Part shown: in pieces, positions 1 through 10,535 of the stretch
How positions within the stretch are numbered: position 1 is the stretch's first letter
Layout of the letters: the number at the start of each line of letters is the position of its first letter
DNA from: Manihot esculenta
Taxonomy: Eukaryota; Streptophyta; Magnoliopsida; Malpighiales; Euphorbiaceae
Direction of reading: 5' to 3'
Length of the DNA: 64,000 nt
Assembly: GCF_001659605.2 (NCBI RefSeq)
Contig: NC_035162.2
Coordinates: 31,190,153-31,254,152, forward strand
Translations under genes and position numbers: made by a program
Notes under the pieces: model-generated
What the model was told of the DNA's origin: nothing
Database searches by the model: none
Seen by the model: only the letters and a program-made list of their open reading frames with translations

Positions 1-1132
1 TGTTTGACATGGATTACCTATTTGGCTTGACTTCTTTTAGGAATTTTTATTTGTTGACCGTTTTAAATATTTCATTTATTTTCTTTTAATTTTTTTTTAT
101 TTAGTTATGAAAGATGTGGTTTGAATTTTGAATGCATAAAAAAGAAAGGAATTGCAAGCTTAGCCGAATAGCTTTCTTCCTTAACAAGGCCTAATATGAA
201 ATCCCCTTTGCATCAAGTTTTGCCTCTTTGGGAGAGTCTTTTGGCCCATCTTAGAGAGCTCATGGAGCCCATGAAGGAGTCTAAGCACATGTGGAGTCCA
301 TGAGCCAAAGCCACAAAGCTCATTGCATGGGGTATTACGTAATTTTATTAGTTATAGGTTTCTCTGGGATTGTAGGTTTTTTTTTTTAATTTTTTTTTTT
401 CTAACTTTGGTTGTAGGATGATTGTAATGATTAGCCAATTTTGTGTGTTTTTTTTTTTTATGTGTATCGCTTTCCGCATTAAAAATCATTTAATTGAACT
501 TAATAAGCTAATTAGGATCACTAGAGAAAAATAAAATAAAAAATTTACTTTTTAATATTTGATATTTTAAAAAATAAAAGATTAATAATTTTATATATAA
601 TAGTGTTTAATGAGATTTTTAAGAGTCTTAAAAGTTATTTTTTTTAAAAAAAAATATTTTTCTTAAAATTGATTTAATTTTTTTATTAAGAAAATATTTT
701 TTTATGTACTAATTTCTTAAGTATTTTAAATGTAAAACAATGTGAAAAATATTTTTATAACAATATTTTATATAAAAGAAATAGAGGCTTAATATTCATT
801 TAAAAAATAAAATTTATTAATTTTAAAAATAAATTAGTAATATAGTAATATAAATAGATGGTGTATTAAAAAAATAATATAAAATTATTATTTTTAACTA
901 TATTAGCTATATTTAAAATTTAAATATACATGTGTTTATAATGAATTAATCCATGATCTGATTCGATATTAAATTTATTAAATCCACCAGTGTCCAATTT
1001 GATGCGGTTTTCACAACCATACTTTTTTCCACGTTGGAGTTTATATTAGAAGCAGTTACTCCGTTCCACGGGGAAATTTTAGCGACGAGAAAAATTTTAT
1101 TAAGCCAGTCAGTTCTCACTTATTACTATTAT
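1..1132. other. AT-rich intergenic DNA, no gene seen
   Basis: Very AT-rich sequence with homopolymer runs and no open frame of useful length. I saw no RNA gene, terminal repeat or recognisable protein fragment. It probably consists of decayed intergenic or transposon DNA. Confidence 0.6.
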
Positions 1133-1492
1133 TAGGGTTAGCAGTATTTGGTTCAAATCGAAAAAATCAATCGAATTGAATCGATTGGTTTTTTATATAT
1201 TTCAATTCGGTTCGATTTTTAATTTCAAAAATTTTAATTATTTCGGTTTGGTTCAGTTTTGGTCAGAAAAAAACCGAAAAAATTGAACCGAACCGATTAG
1301 TGATAATAATATGTTTTTTTTTAATAATATAGAGAAATTAAATCATATTAAAATTAAAATATTTTAATTAAATTTTAATTTAATTTCTGACTAAAATCTG
1401 TTCGGTTCGGTTTTTATAAATACTAAAATTTCGATTTTCAATTTATTCGATTCAGTTCGATTTTAAATCGAACTGTCCGAATGCCCACCCTA
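1133..1492. mobile_element. hAT-like MITE (360 bp)
   Basis: The element begins TAGGGTTAGCAG and ends GCCCACCCTA, an imperfect terminal inverted repeat. It is flanked by a perfect 8-bp duplication, ACTATTAT, at 1125-1132 and 1493-1500. The interior is rich in alternating GGTTCGGTTT and AAACCGAACC tracts that can fold back on each other, and it has no coding capacity. An 8-bp duplication and TAGGG-type ends fit the hAT superfamily. A non-autonomous MITE is the simplest reading. Confidence 0.82.
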
Positions 1493-2001
1493 ACTATTAT
1501 TGTGATAGTTTAATAATTATAAAGATATTTTGCGAGATGAAGTGATGAAATGTATTTAGGGTTATTCTTTAATAGCAGAAACTCATGCCATACTTGAATT
1601 TTTTCAGTTAGCTTTAACTAGAGGATTATAATTCTTTTTATTCATATCATTAACTCAAAAATTTTGTTTATAGTATTAATTAATATTATTTTTTTTAATT
1701 TTTTGATATTATTACTAGTATTGTAGTTATCTCTTTTTTTTTCTTCACTCTTAGTTAATCTTTCTTTTAAACTTATATATTGAAAAAATAATAAAATTGT
1801 TGATATAATTATCAAATTTTATTTTAAAAAATATTTTACCGTTTGACTAACTTGTGGCTAACTATTTAAAATTAATCTCGCTGTTGGGTTGTGCTGCTGT
1901 GAAATAATGCAAGGAAAAAAACAATATCACCACAACAATTTGCCGACCATATTTCCCAATAAACCATTTCTTTTTTACAAGTTAGAATCTTCCTAGAGTT
2001 T

Positions 2002-2219
2002 CAGCCTTATTTATATGTCGGATTTTAGTAAAAATTATAATTTAATTATAGAAATTAAATTTTATAAAATATTTTTTTTATAATATCCCACATAAAAAAA
2101 TAAAAAACAGTCTTATTTATGTGGTGGATCTTAGTAAAAATTATAATTTAATTATAAAAATTAAATTTTATAAAATATATTTTTTTATAATATCACACGT
2201 TAAAAAAGATTAAAAAAAC
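2002..2219. repeat. Tandem duplication, about 106-112 bp per copy
   Basis: Copy one (2002-2107) and copy two (2108-2219) both start CAG(C/T)CTTATTTAT and share the stretch around TTAGTAAAAATTATAATTTA, followed by a matching AT-rich tail. They differ by scattered substitutions and small indels, so the duplication is not recent. No coding potential is seen. Confidence 0.75.
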
Positions 2220-2348
2220 CAGTAAATAGCGTTATTGAATACCTTAGAATCCATTTTGCATTTAATGAACGAGAAACTAATTGCAAATGCCAACTTAACA
2301 CTCTCGAATAAGGCATGAGTTTTACCTATAGGAGACAAAGAGCAATGC

Positions 2349-2575
2349 ACCTTCTTAGTGATAGTCTACATTGGCATGCTTACACTATTATTGGCAAATC
2401 ACAACAATAACTACTTATGAAGACTCTTTTATATCATGTCATAGTTAAGTTTAATACTCTTTTATATCAAATTACAACAATATACCTTCTTAGTGATAGC
2501 CTACATTGGCATACTTACACTATTAGTGGCAAATCACAACAATAACTACTTATGAAGACTCTTTTATATCATGTC
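2349..2575. repeat. Direct repeat of 92 bp, 135-bp spacing
   Basis: The segment 2349-2440 recurs at 2484-2575 with about five differences. Both copies begin ACCTTCTTAGTGATAG and end ATATCATGTC. A 43-bp spacer separates them. The second copy carries the ATG at 2571 that opens the copia-derived frame, so this start may be a by-product of the duplication and not the element's own start. Confidence 0.8.
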
Positions 2576-3036
2576 CCAGTCAAAAGACTTGGCCACATAT
2601 TCATTTGATGAATTGATGGGATCCCTGCAATCTCATGAAGTGATATTATACAAATCAGATGAAAAGAATGAAGAGAAAGCCTTTCATATAAAAGGTGAAG
2701 TAGCTAGTAGAGGACATGGAAAAAGAGGATACAGAGGCAGAGGAGGTCATGGTAGAAACGATCGTGGTAGAGGCAATGGGCAAAGAAATGAGCAGCATGA
2801 ACAAAAACAAAGAATCAGGGAACTAGCAGAAGCAGTATTGAATGTTATTACTACAAAAAATATGGGCATGTAAAAGCAGATTGCTGGAAATGAAATCAGC
2901 AAGCTAATTATGCAGAAGAGGAAGAGGAGACCAAGTTGTTCATGGCTTATGAAGATAGCAGAATAACTTCAAGTGATATTTGATTTTTAGACAGTAGATG
3001 CTCAATCACATGACCGTTAGAAAGTTAGTGTTCAAA
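2571..3036 (+). pseudogene. Copia (Ty1) gag-protease fragment
   Basis: An open stretch of 100 codons (2571-2873) resembles the C-terminal part of plant copia Gag: a FDELMGSLQSHE helix followed by an Arg/Gly-rich tract. A frameshift then leads to a degenerate zinc knuckle at about 2840-2890, in which the second cysteine has become tyrosine while the later H and C remain. Past further stops, 2979-3010 still shows an LDS-R-CS protease-like active-site motif. The fragment ends exactly where the CACTA terminus begins at 3040, so the CACTA element probably landed in an already dead copia copy. No copia sequence was recognised on the far side. Confidence 0.75.
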
Positions 3037-3039
3037 GAG

Positions 3040-3345
3040 CACTACAAGAATTTTAAAAATTACCAACAAAAATTTCCGTTGGTAAACATTGATATTCCGT
3101 TAGTGAATAATTTCACTAACAGATCTGTGACAGATTCATTTTGTTGGGAAAAACCTCGTTGGTAAATTATTCATTGACGGAATTTGTATCCGTTAGTGTC
3201 ACTAACGGATTACCAATGGAAATGTCCGTTAGTGACACTAACGGAATTTGCGTTAGTAATCCATTAGTGAATACAAAATGACGTTGTTTTCCTTTGCGAC
3301 GGACATGGATCCGTTAGTGACACCAACGGAAATTCCATTGGTAAA
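3040..3345. repeat. CACTA terminus and subterminal repeat array
   Basis: After the CACTACAAGAA end there are repeated CCGTTGGTAA and CCGTTAGTG motifs in both orientations. Two are perfect palindromes around a single central base: ATCCGTTAGTG-T-CACTAACGGAT at 3188-3210 and TCCGTTAGTG-A-CACTAACGGA at 3225-3245. Subterminal arrays like this are where the accessory CACTA protein (TNPA in Spm) binds in studied elements. The binding role here is inferred. Confidence 0.8.
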
Positions 3346-3562
3346 TCATAAAATTGCAAAATCATTCCTATATTTTTATACATTATGCACATGTACCTGT
3401 ACCCTATACATTCATATACATCCATCATCATCCTGGACATTATTAAACTATAATCGTAAAAAACTAAATCAATCATTAAAATATATTTAAAACTTAAAGA
3501 TTTTGTACTAGAATTATAATTTGAAATAAAAATTACCAACTGGTCATAACAAAAGATACATA

Positions 3563-5373
3563 CTAAATTAAACTAGCAAGCTCATCATCTGCATCATCAT
3601 CACTGTCTATATGATGATCACCAATGACAGGGGCATCATCATGCCGTTGTTGTGGAGACGGAGCTGGAGGTGCCCTAGGAGCAAATGTCTAAGTGAATGT
3701 CCCAATACCCTGTTGTGCCATCATCTTATGCATAAACACCTGTAACTCGTCCAGCACTGTGGTAATTCGACTATTTTCTGTCTCTAGCCGATCAATTTTA
3801 TTCTGCATCCTGTTCATTGCTTCAATTGTAGGAGGATCCACTGGGGGTGCAGACGTGTATGAAGTAGAATAATGAGATGGCTCATGAAAATATGCTGAAG
3901 CCTGGGACCCTAATCCATAAACTCAACTCTTTTTCTGCCCTCCAATCGCTTCGTAGTAAAGCTGGGCCTCATTTATGGGCGTCTGCTCATTGCTTCTCTC
4001 CTGTTGCTGTGTTGCTGCCTCCTTCAGTTGTACGTATTTATCCTGCATTATAAATTTCAAATAACGTATTAGTAAAATGATTTAAGTACATCAAAATTGT
4101 TTATAACTACATTTATTATCAACTTACATAAATAGCTTTTGACCTAGTATCAACAAACTCCTCCGTCCCCTTTCTTTTATGTGTGGCCTCGAAAAGCTCA
4201 TGAGGATGTGGTTCTCTACCTAGTCTTTCTCTCTGTTATCAATTATAAGAAGGATAGCAATTAGTATAAAAAAATATTTATAAGAAAATAAATAGTAAAG
4301 GGATTACTAATACCATCCTCTGCTGGTGGGTATACTGTGAAACTGATCCGCATGCATGCCTGGAAATGCTAGATCCTGACCCTCCAGCCTCACTGTGCCT
4401 ATTGGCAGAAAACTTGTCACACTTCTCTTTATATTCAGAAGTGTTCTAAGTTTCCTGCCACTTCCTCAAAACAGAATCTAGTGTAGCCAGATTCTTCGTC
4501 TTCCCTTTCCTGATTTCCCACATTAAGCCCCTGTATCTCTCAGCTGCCTTTTTCTACCATGCAATTTTGACCAAGCTGTCAATTGCTTGGTCCCATATGA
4601 AGTATTTCTACAAAAAGATTAAAGTATATGAGTAGTTAGTAATTACACATTTCATATTATAGGCCAAAATGCTTAAAGAATTATGCTTCACCTTGAATTC
4701 CTACCAATAAAACTTCTTAGTGTCATTTGGTATTGTCTTCCAACAGTGCCCTTCCGCAACCAATCTTTCTTTTATTATCAGAGTAATCATGCGACTGCAC
4801 ATCTCCGACGGATGTAAAGTACATGAACAATGGTGAGTTAGTATAGGGTAAAATTAAAAGTAATCGTAATTAAGAAATAATTAACTATTACTTGTTATTA
4901 ATGAGTGAAATGGTCTGTCGGAATGATTGTGTGCCGCCTACAGCAGTGGTCGAACCCGCTGATGCTAGAGCAGATGATGGAGTAGATGCTGATGCAGATC
5001 TTATCCCTCTAGCTGATGTAGTAGCAGAAGGGGATGAAGGTTGAGCTGAATGTGAATGTGATAGCGTAGGTCGTGGAGCTGGAGTGGGACGGTGAGGAGC
5101 TAGAGTGTGACGGTGAGGAGGTGGAAGGGGACGGGGAGACAATGCATCGGTACATGGTGGAACTAGTGGACATGATCGATTCCTATGACATGGCTGTACA
5201 CTGGATGCAAGTGGTACCCATATCTGAAGCTTCGTATCCCCAATTCCCGTCGATGCCCGTGGTAACTGTGACTCATGCTCTTGTCCGTCATCTGCAGTTG
5301 CCTCCTCTTGACTTGTACTAGCAGGAAGTCGAACCGGTTCTTTGGGCTTCTTAACCCTTCCATGTCCCCTCAT
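3563..5373 (-). pseudogene. CACTA second gene (Transposase_24-like)
   Basis: Minus-strand coding fragments run from an ATG at 5371-5373 (protein start MRGHGRVKKPKEP) to a stop at 3563-3565. The N-terminal part is a low-complexity Pro/Ser/Arg-rich region. Middle fragments (about 4360-4760) resemble the plant Transposase_24 family: a WEIRKGK segment, then a WQET...YKEKCDKFSANRHSEAGGSG-like stretch. Near the C-terminus (about 3690-3840) is a coiled-coil-like segment, NRMQNKIDRLETENSRITTV, then an acidic tail. Frames change several times; some breaks may be introns and others mutations. It lies between the CACTA terminus and TNP2, the expected place for the DNA-binding accessory protein. Confidence 0.68.
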
Positions 5374-5515
5374 CTGTGAACAAAAAAAAAAAGTCAATGC
5401 AAAAAATAATATAAAGTTCATAAACATTAAATTAAAAAGGTATAAACGTAGTAAGTTACTCACTGAGAAATAATAGAAATATACAACTCCAAACTGATTT
5501 AGAATATAAATTAAT

Positions 5516-5758
5516 TTAGTTTGATTCGTATGAATCGAACTCATTGTCACCATCTACATCTGCATCAGAATTTGGGTCACTAAGAAACTCATCTTCATTT
5601 GTCGAAACATCATCATGAATCTCAGTCATTCCTCCACTAGGATCATTCAGGCAATGTTGTTGAGTAACATCATCCAGAAGTAAATTTACTTTAGCGTAAT
5701 CAACCTCATCTTCTTGAAAATGTTTATATGTCTTTGAAGACATTTCAGATACTTCAAC
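5516..5758 (-). pseudogene. TNP2 transposase, C-terminal piece
   Basis: An acidic C-terminal segment of about 75 codons ends at a stop at 5516-5518. It contains FQEDEVDYAKVNLLLDD followed by an Asp/Glu/Ser-rich tail. Its upstream half lies beyond the inserted solo LTR at 5759-8001; if the LTR and one TCAAC copy are disregarded, the reading frame is continuous with the DUF4216-like segment ending near 8007. It is thus the tail of the interrupted transposase gene, not a separate small gene. Confidence 0.72.
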
Positions 5759-8001
5759 TGTAACGATCCGGAAATACGAACCGCTACCGGCGCTAGGATC
5801 TAGATCGGCTTAAGGCCGCCGGGACCCGTAGCAAGCCAAACATTCAACCTGTAAACCTGTTTAATCCCATACATGATCAACACATACATAAAAATTTAAA
5901 CTTTTCTTTTCATTCATTCACCAAACTCAACCTGTGCATGCACTGATCATAAACATAAACATTAACTCCACCTTGGAGTCCTCATCAATGCTCCAATGGG
6001 GTGACATAACATAAATGAAGTTTGGTTTACAATAATCATCATTAGACATTAAGATCATGTACTAGAAAGGGATTAACATAATACCATGGTCAAGCACAAC
6101 TCTAAACTTTCATAAGCATCATTACATAACATGTCTATAACATACTTTTTCATTACATATCAACATTTATCATGTCCACACTAGCTATTACATGACCATA
6201 ACTTCATTACTCTTGCTGACCTCCAGGTCTACCCTGTACCTGCAAATCTGGGGGGTTAAGGGAGAGGGGTGAGCTATAAAGCCCAGTGAGCAGAATAATA
6301 AAACATTCAATTTAAGTTTCATGCTTTTATGGAATGCAACACATCACAAAAAAATCACATCAAGGATGAACTTGTCACCATTTAACCCTCCATACAGTCT
6401 AACCATGCCAGGGGCATAGTGCAGGCACGCCTGGACTTCCATAGCATAACATACATATCCAATAGTGTCGAAGGCGTAGTGCAGGCCACACCCGGTCTTT
6501 CTCTTATATTGTGCCAGGGGCGTAGTGCAAGCACGCCTGGACTTCCATATTATATCATCATGTCATAACGTGTGAGGGCTAATGGATTATTCAACATTCA
6601 TCCACATCAACAACATAATATGCAATGCAACATATTCGTGAATTTCTAATGCAAGCACCCTACATAGCTCATGGCATTCATGATGTGTGAATCATGCTAA
6701 CTTTCATTATTTGCTTTGAAAACGTAGAGAGTTATCCCACTCACCTCTGGCTGAAGCTCTACTGACTCTGAAGCAGCTATCTCACTGCTGAGGTCCTCGG
6801 TTCCTCGGATCCGAACCTATACAGGTGGACTCAAATGATGGACCTAACATACATGAACATGACTCTAAAATACTCCCCAAAAAACCCCTAAAACACCTCA
6901 AAACATCCATAGAAAGCATGGGAAGGAAGGCTGAACAGGGCACTTTCGGCGGCAGGTTCGGCGACAGAAAGTCCCTCCAGAGCCGAAAGTCATGCAGGTT
7001 CGGCGGCACCTTCGGCGGCCGAAAATGCCCTCCAGAGACGAAAGTCCATTTTCGGGGCAGGCTTCGGCAGCCGAAAGGCCAGCCTTCACAAGCATGTTCG
7101 GCGGCCGAAAGTTCCTTCGGCTGCCGAACCTGGTTTCTCCCAAATGGCAGAAACTCGGCTCCAACATGCACAACAACCTCCCAAACCTTCTATCATGCAT
7201 TCTACTCAACCAAAACATGCATAGAAATATACATTCAGCTCCTAGGGGCTTCAAACTATCTTAAGCCCCAACTACAACACATCAAACAACCACAAACATC
7301 ATACATTGCTCAAAAACTTAACATGAACCCATGAACTCCAATATAACCTAACATACATTTCTACCCCATAAAACAACTTAAAACTTGTTTAAAACATATA
7401 ATGAGCTCAAGATCGACTCTTACCTCTTGAAGATCGAGAGGAAAAACGACCCTAGCTCGGAGATGGGAGAGATCGAGTTCCTTGAACCTCCAAGCTCCAA
7501 AACTTGCTATTTGCTCAAAATCTTCAAGACAAAGGTGTAAACTCATAAAAATCAAGAAAGATTTGAAGGAAGAAACTCAAAATCGACGAGGGACGGCGGA
7601 GAGCTCACCTTGGCCGAAAATGGGGAGAAAACTCGCCCATTTCGGCTAAGGGATCCCTTTATAGGTGGCTGGCCAGGCCACATTCGGGAGCCGAACGTGC
7701 CTCCGCATGCATGCCATATTCGGAAGCCGAACATAAGGTTCGGCAGCCGAACCTAGACTTCCCTCACTTATGCTTTCGGGGGCCTAAAGTACTCCCGAAG
7801 TGCATGCATGTTCGGCGGCCGAACCTGAGTTTTCCTCCAAGGAAATTTTCATGCAAAAACTCATTTTCTTTCTTGCTTAAAACATAAAATACATTTAAAA
7901 CATCTTATAAAAACATAGTTTTACCCTTCTAGAGGTCTCTGACATCCGAAATTTCACCGGACGGTAGGAATTTCGATACCGGAGTCTAGCCGGGTATTAC
8001 A
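5759..8001 (-). mobile_element. Solo LTR of the gypsy family (2243 bp, minus strand)
   Basis: Read on the plus strand it starts TGTAACGATCC and ends GCCGGGTATTACA, the reverse complement of the family's TGTAATACCCGGC...CGTTACA ends. A perfect 5-bp duplication TCAAC flanks it (5754-5758 and 8002-8006). It carries the family landmarks in reverse: a TATAAAG box at 7657-7663, TTCGG-N3-CCGAA palindromes on both sides, a splice-donor-like CAAGAG/GTAAG near 7420-7435, and CCAGG...CCTGG units near 6410-6545. No internal region adjoins it, so it is a solo LTR left by LTR-LTR recombination inside the CACTA transposase gene. Confidence 0.93.
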
Positions 8002-10535
8002 TCAACAACAGGTCTACTTTTAACTTTCATCACAGCCCACCAATTATTTTTGTCACGACGCTTGCTCAGGTATGAAGCATAAACGACTTGTGTTGCCTGA
8101 GAGACTAATACAAATAGCTCGTACTTAGTGTATCTTCGCTTATTGTTAATATCGACTATTCTATACTGTCTATGCACCTTGGTGCCTGTATTTGGTGTTG
8201 GATCAAATCAGTCACATTTGACAGGTACAGTCTGCTTAATTGGTAAACCTGAATACTCCAACCGCAACAGCTCAACCAACTGTCCATAGTAGTCACTTTA
8301 TTTAGAACTGTAATTACTCCCTTTTATACATACACCAAAATTCATTGAGTTAGTACTTGAATTTCCATTGATTGTGTTGAATTTACATCCATTGACACAA
8401 TACCCATCAAAATTGGTGACACTTCTGAGTGGTCCATTAGACAGATCTTGTATAAGCTGATTTTCTACATTGTTCTGCAATTCATGGGCATACTTGTAAA
8501 ACCATTGGCCAAACTCTCTCTCCAGTTTTTCATCAATAGCTGCATTTGTGATATTTGGTTGTGCCGACTTTACTCGCTCTACATAAATGCTATACATACA
8601 AATTAACAAGTAATGTTTAACAATAATGTACAATGGAAGAGGTATTATACTATTAATATAATTAACAATACTTACTCAATATATGTTTTCACCTCTGGAT
8701 AATTTAAGAGAATATATGTTTGAGCAGCTTGGATTTCATCTTCAGTCATATATCCTGATTTTCCCTTTCCGAGTGTTCTACCTGTGCATTTGAATATGCT
8801 TAATTTACCCGGTACATCATCATCGGAGACAAATTCATGCAAGTTTCATGGAACCTTTTGATGTCTGGTCATTACATGTGCTTCAAAATAATGAGCAGAA
8901 AATGCACCTGCTTCTTCTACCAAGTAAGCATTGCATATTGAAACTTCGACCCTTGCTTTATTTTTGACATTGTTCTTTAACTTTCTCAGGTATCTAGTAT
9001 GTGAAAACAGAAATTAGAAATGTATACTAAGTAAATCATCATGCTGAGAAGTATACGTAAAGAATTAGTAAGTATACCTCTCAAATGGGTACATCCACCG
9101 ATATTGTACTGGTCCTGCAATTAATGTCTCATATACAAGGTGTACTAGTAAATGTTCCATTGAATCAAACAGACTTGGAGGAAATACTCGTTCAACCTTA
9201 CAAAGGATCATAGGAATTTGTTCATTTAACCGTTGCATGTCCCAATTAGTAAGTGTAGTTAAAGTAAGTTCTCTAAAGAAATTGCTAAGCTCTGTTATTG
9301 GTTGCCAAACATTATTCGGTAACAATTCTCTGAGAGCTATAGAAAGAATTTGTTGCATGAAAACATGACAATCGTGGCTTTTCATACTAAAAAGTCTAAG
9401 CTTCCGACTATCAACATATCTCCCTAGATTGGAAACATATCCGTCAGGGAATTTCAGTGTTTTAAGCCAATCACACAGTATCATCTTTGATTGCTTGTCC
9501 AAACAATAACTTGCTTTTGGATATTTTTCGCTAATTGGATCTTTCTTTAATTCTGGTCTCCTGCATATTTCATTTAAATCTTCCCGTGATTTTATATTGT
9601 CTTTCGTCTTCCCCTCCATATTCATCACTGTATTAAAAATATTTTCAAATACATTCTTTTCAATGTGCATTACATTAAGATTGTGGCGAATCATATTTGA
9701 TGACCAATATGGCAAATCCCATAATATGCACCGCTTACGCCAACCAGTTGTCTTTGAAAGCCGACCATTTATTTCATGACTGTCAATGTCTATTATCCGC
9801 ATCAACCCAATTTGCTCAATTTCTTTTAGCAAGTATTCTCCAGTTCTAATTGGTGGCGGTGACTTGGAGACAGTTCGGTTTTTAATAAAAGATATCTTGT
9901 TTCGACAGAAAGGGTGGTCGTCAGGCAAAAACTTTCGATGACTGTCAAACCATGTTTGTTTACCCCCCTTTTTAATGTAAATGCATCTGTATTTTCCATA
10001 CAGTAGGGACATGCAGTGCGTCCTGCTGTGCTCCACCCTGAGAGTATTGAATAAGCAAGGAAGTCACTAATAGTCCAAATTAAAGCAGCACGCATAATAA
10101 AATTGTTCTGCTGGAAAGCATCGTAAGTATTCACACCAATTTCCCAAAGTTCTTTCATTTCCTTCACTAATGGTTGCATGTAGACATCAAGCTTCTCTTT
10201 TGGATTCTTGGGACCAGGTATGGTAATTGTCAGGAACATGTACTCATCTTTCATACACATACCTGGTGGCAAATTGTATGGAGTTAATATTACTGGCCAT
10301 GAAGAATACTGTTGCCCAGATTGACCAAATGGTTGAAATCCATCAGTCCAAAGGCCGAGTCTGACATTTCGGGCCTCCATTGCAAAGGTTGGATGAGTTT
10401 GATTGAAATGCTTCGAAGCAGGAGCATCTGAACAATGACGCATCACCCCATCCTCATTTGCATGGTCATTGTGCCAAGTCATATACTTAGCTGTAACATA
10501 AGAAGCATAAAGTCTTTGCAAACGTGGTGTAATAG
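8002..10535 (-). pseudogene. TNP2 transposase, middle and C-terminal region
   Basis: In minus-strand order: a Transposase_21 domain (10521 to about 9500) with HNDHANEDGVMRHCSDAPA, a WTDGFQPFG-QSGQQYSSWPV block and WSTAGRTACPYCM; then HNLNVMHIEKNVFENIFNT; then a DUF4218-like segment (about 9400-9065) with FMQQILSIALRELLP; then a segment near 8300-8600; then a DUF4216-like piece (7986-8177). A frameshift falls in the C6/T5 run at 9963-9973, and further stops separate the later parts. TNP2 would cut and join CACTA ends. The N-terminal part is now beyond the gypsy nest at 33288-34107. The gene is dead. Confidence 0.88.

Noticed and set aside
3264..3539. 91-codon minus-strand and 70-codon plus-strand frames near the CACTA end
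   Set aside because: They overlap the subterminal repeat array on opposite strands and have no family resemblance.
6782..7334. Overlapping frames on both strands rich in FGGR, SAAE and RPPK (also at 11347-11715, 13428-13704, 16212-17369, 23063-23408, 30494-30838, 43307-43536, 53858-54338, 55590-56073 and 63176-63659)
   Set aside because: They are translations of the repeated TTCGG-N3-CCGAA palindromes inside LTRs. Openness in several frames at once comes from the repeat, and none continues outside it.
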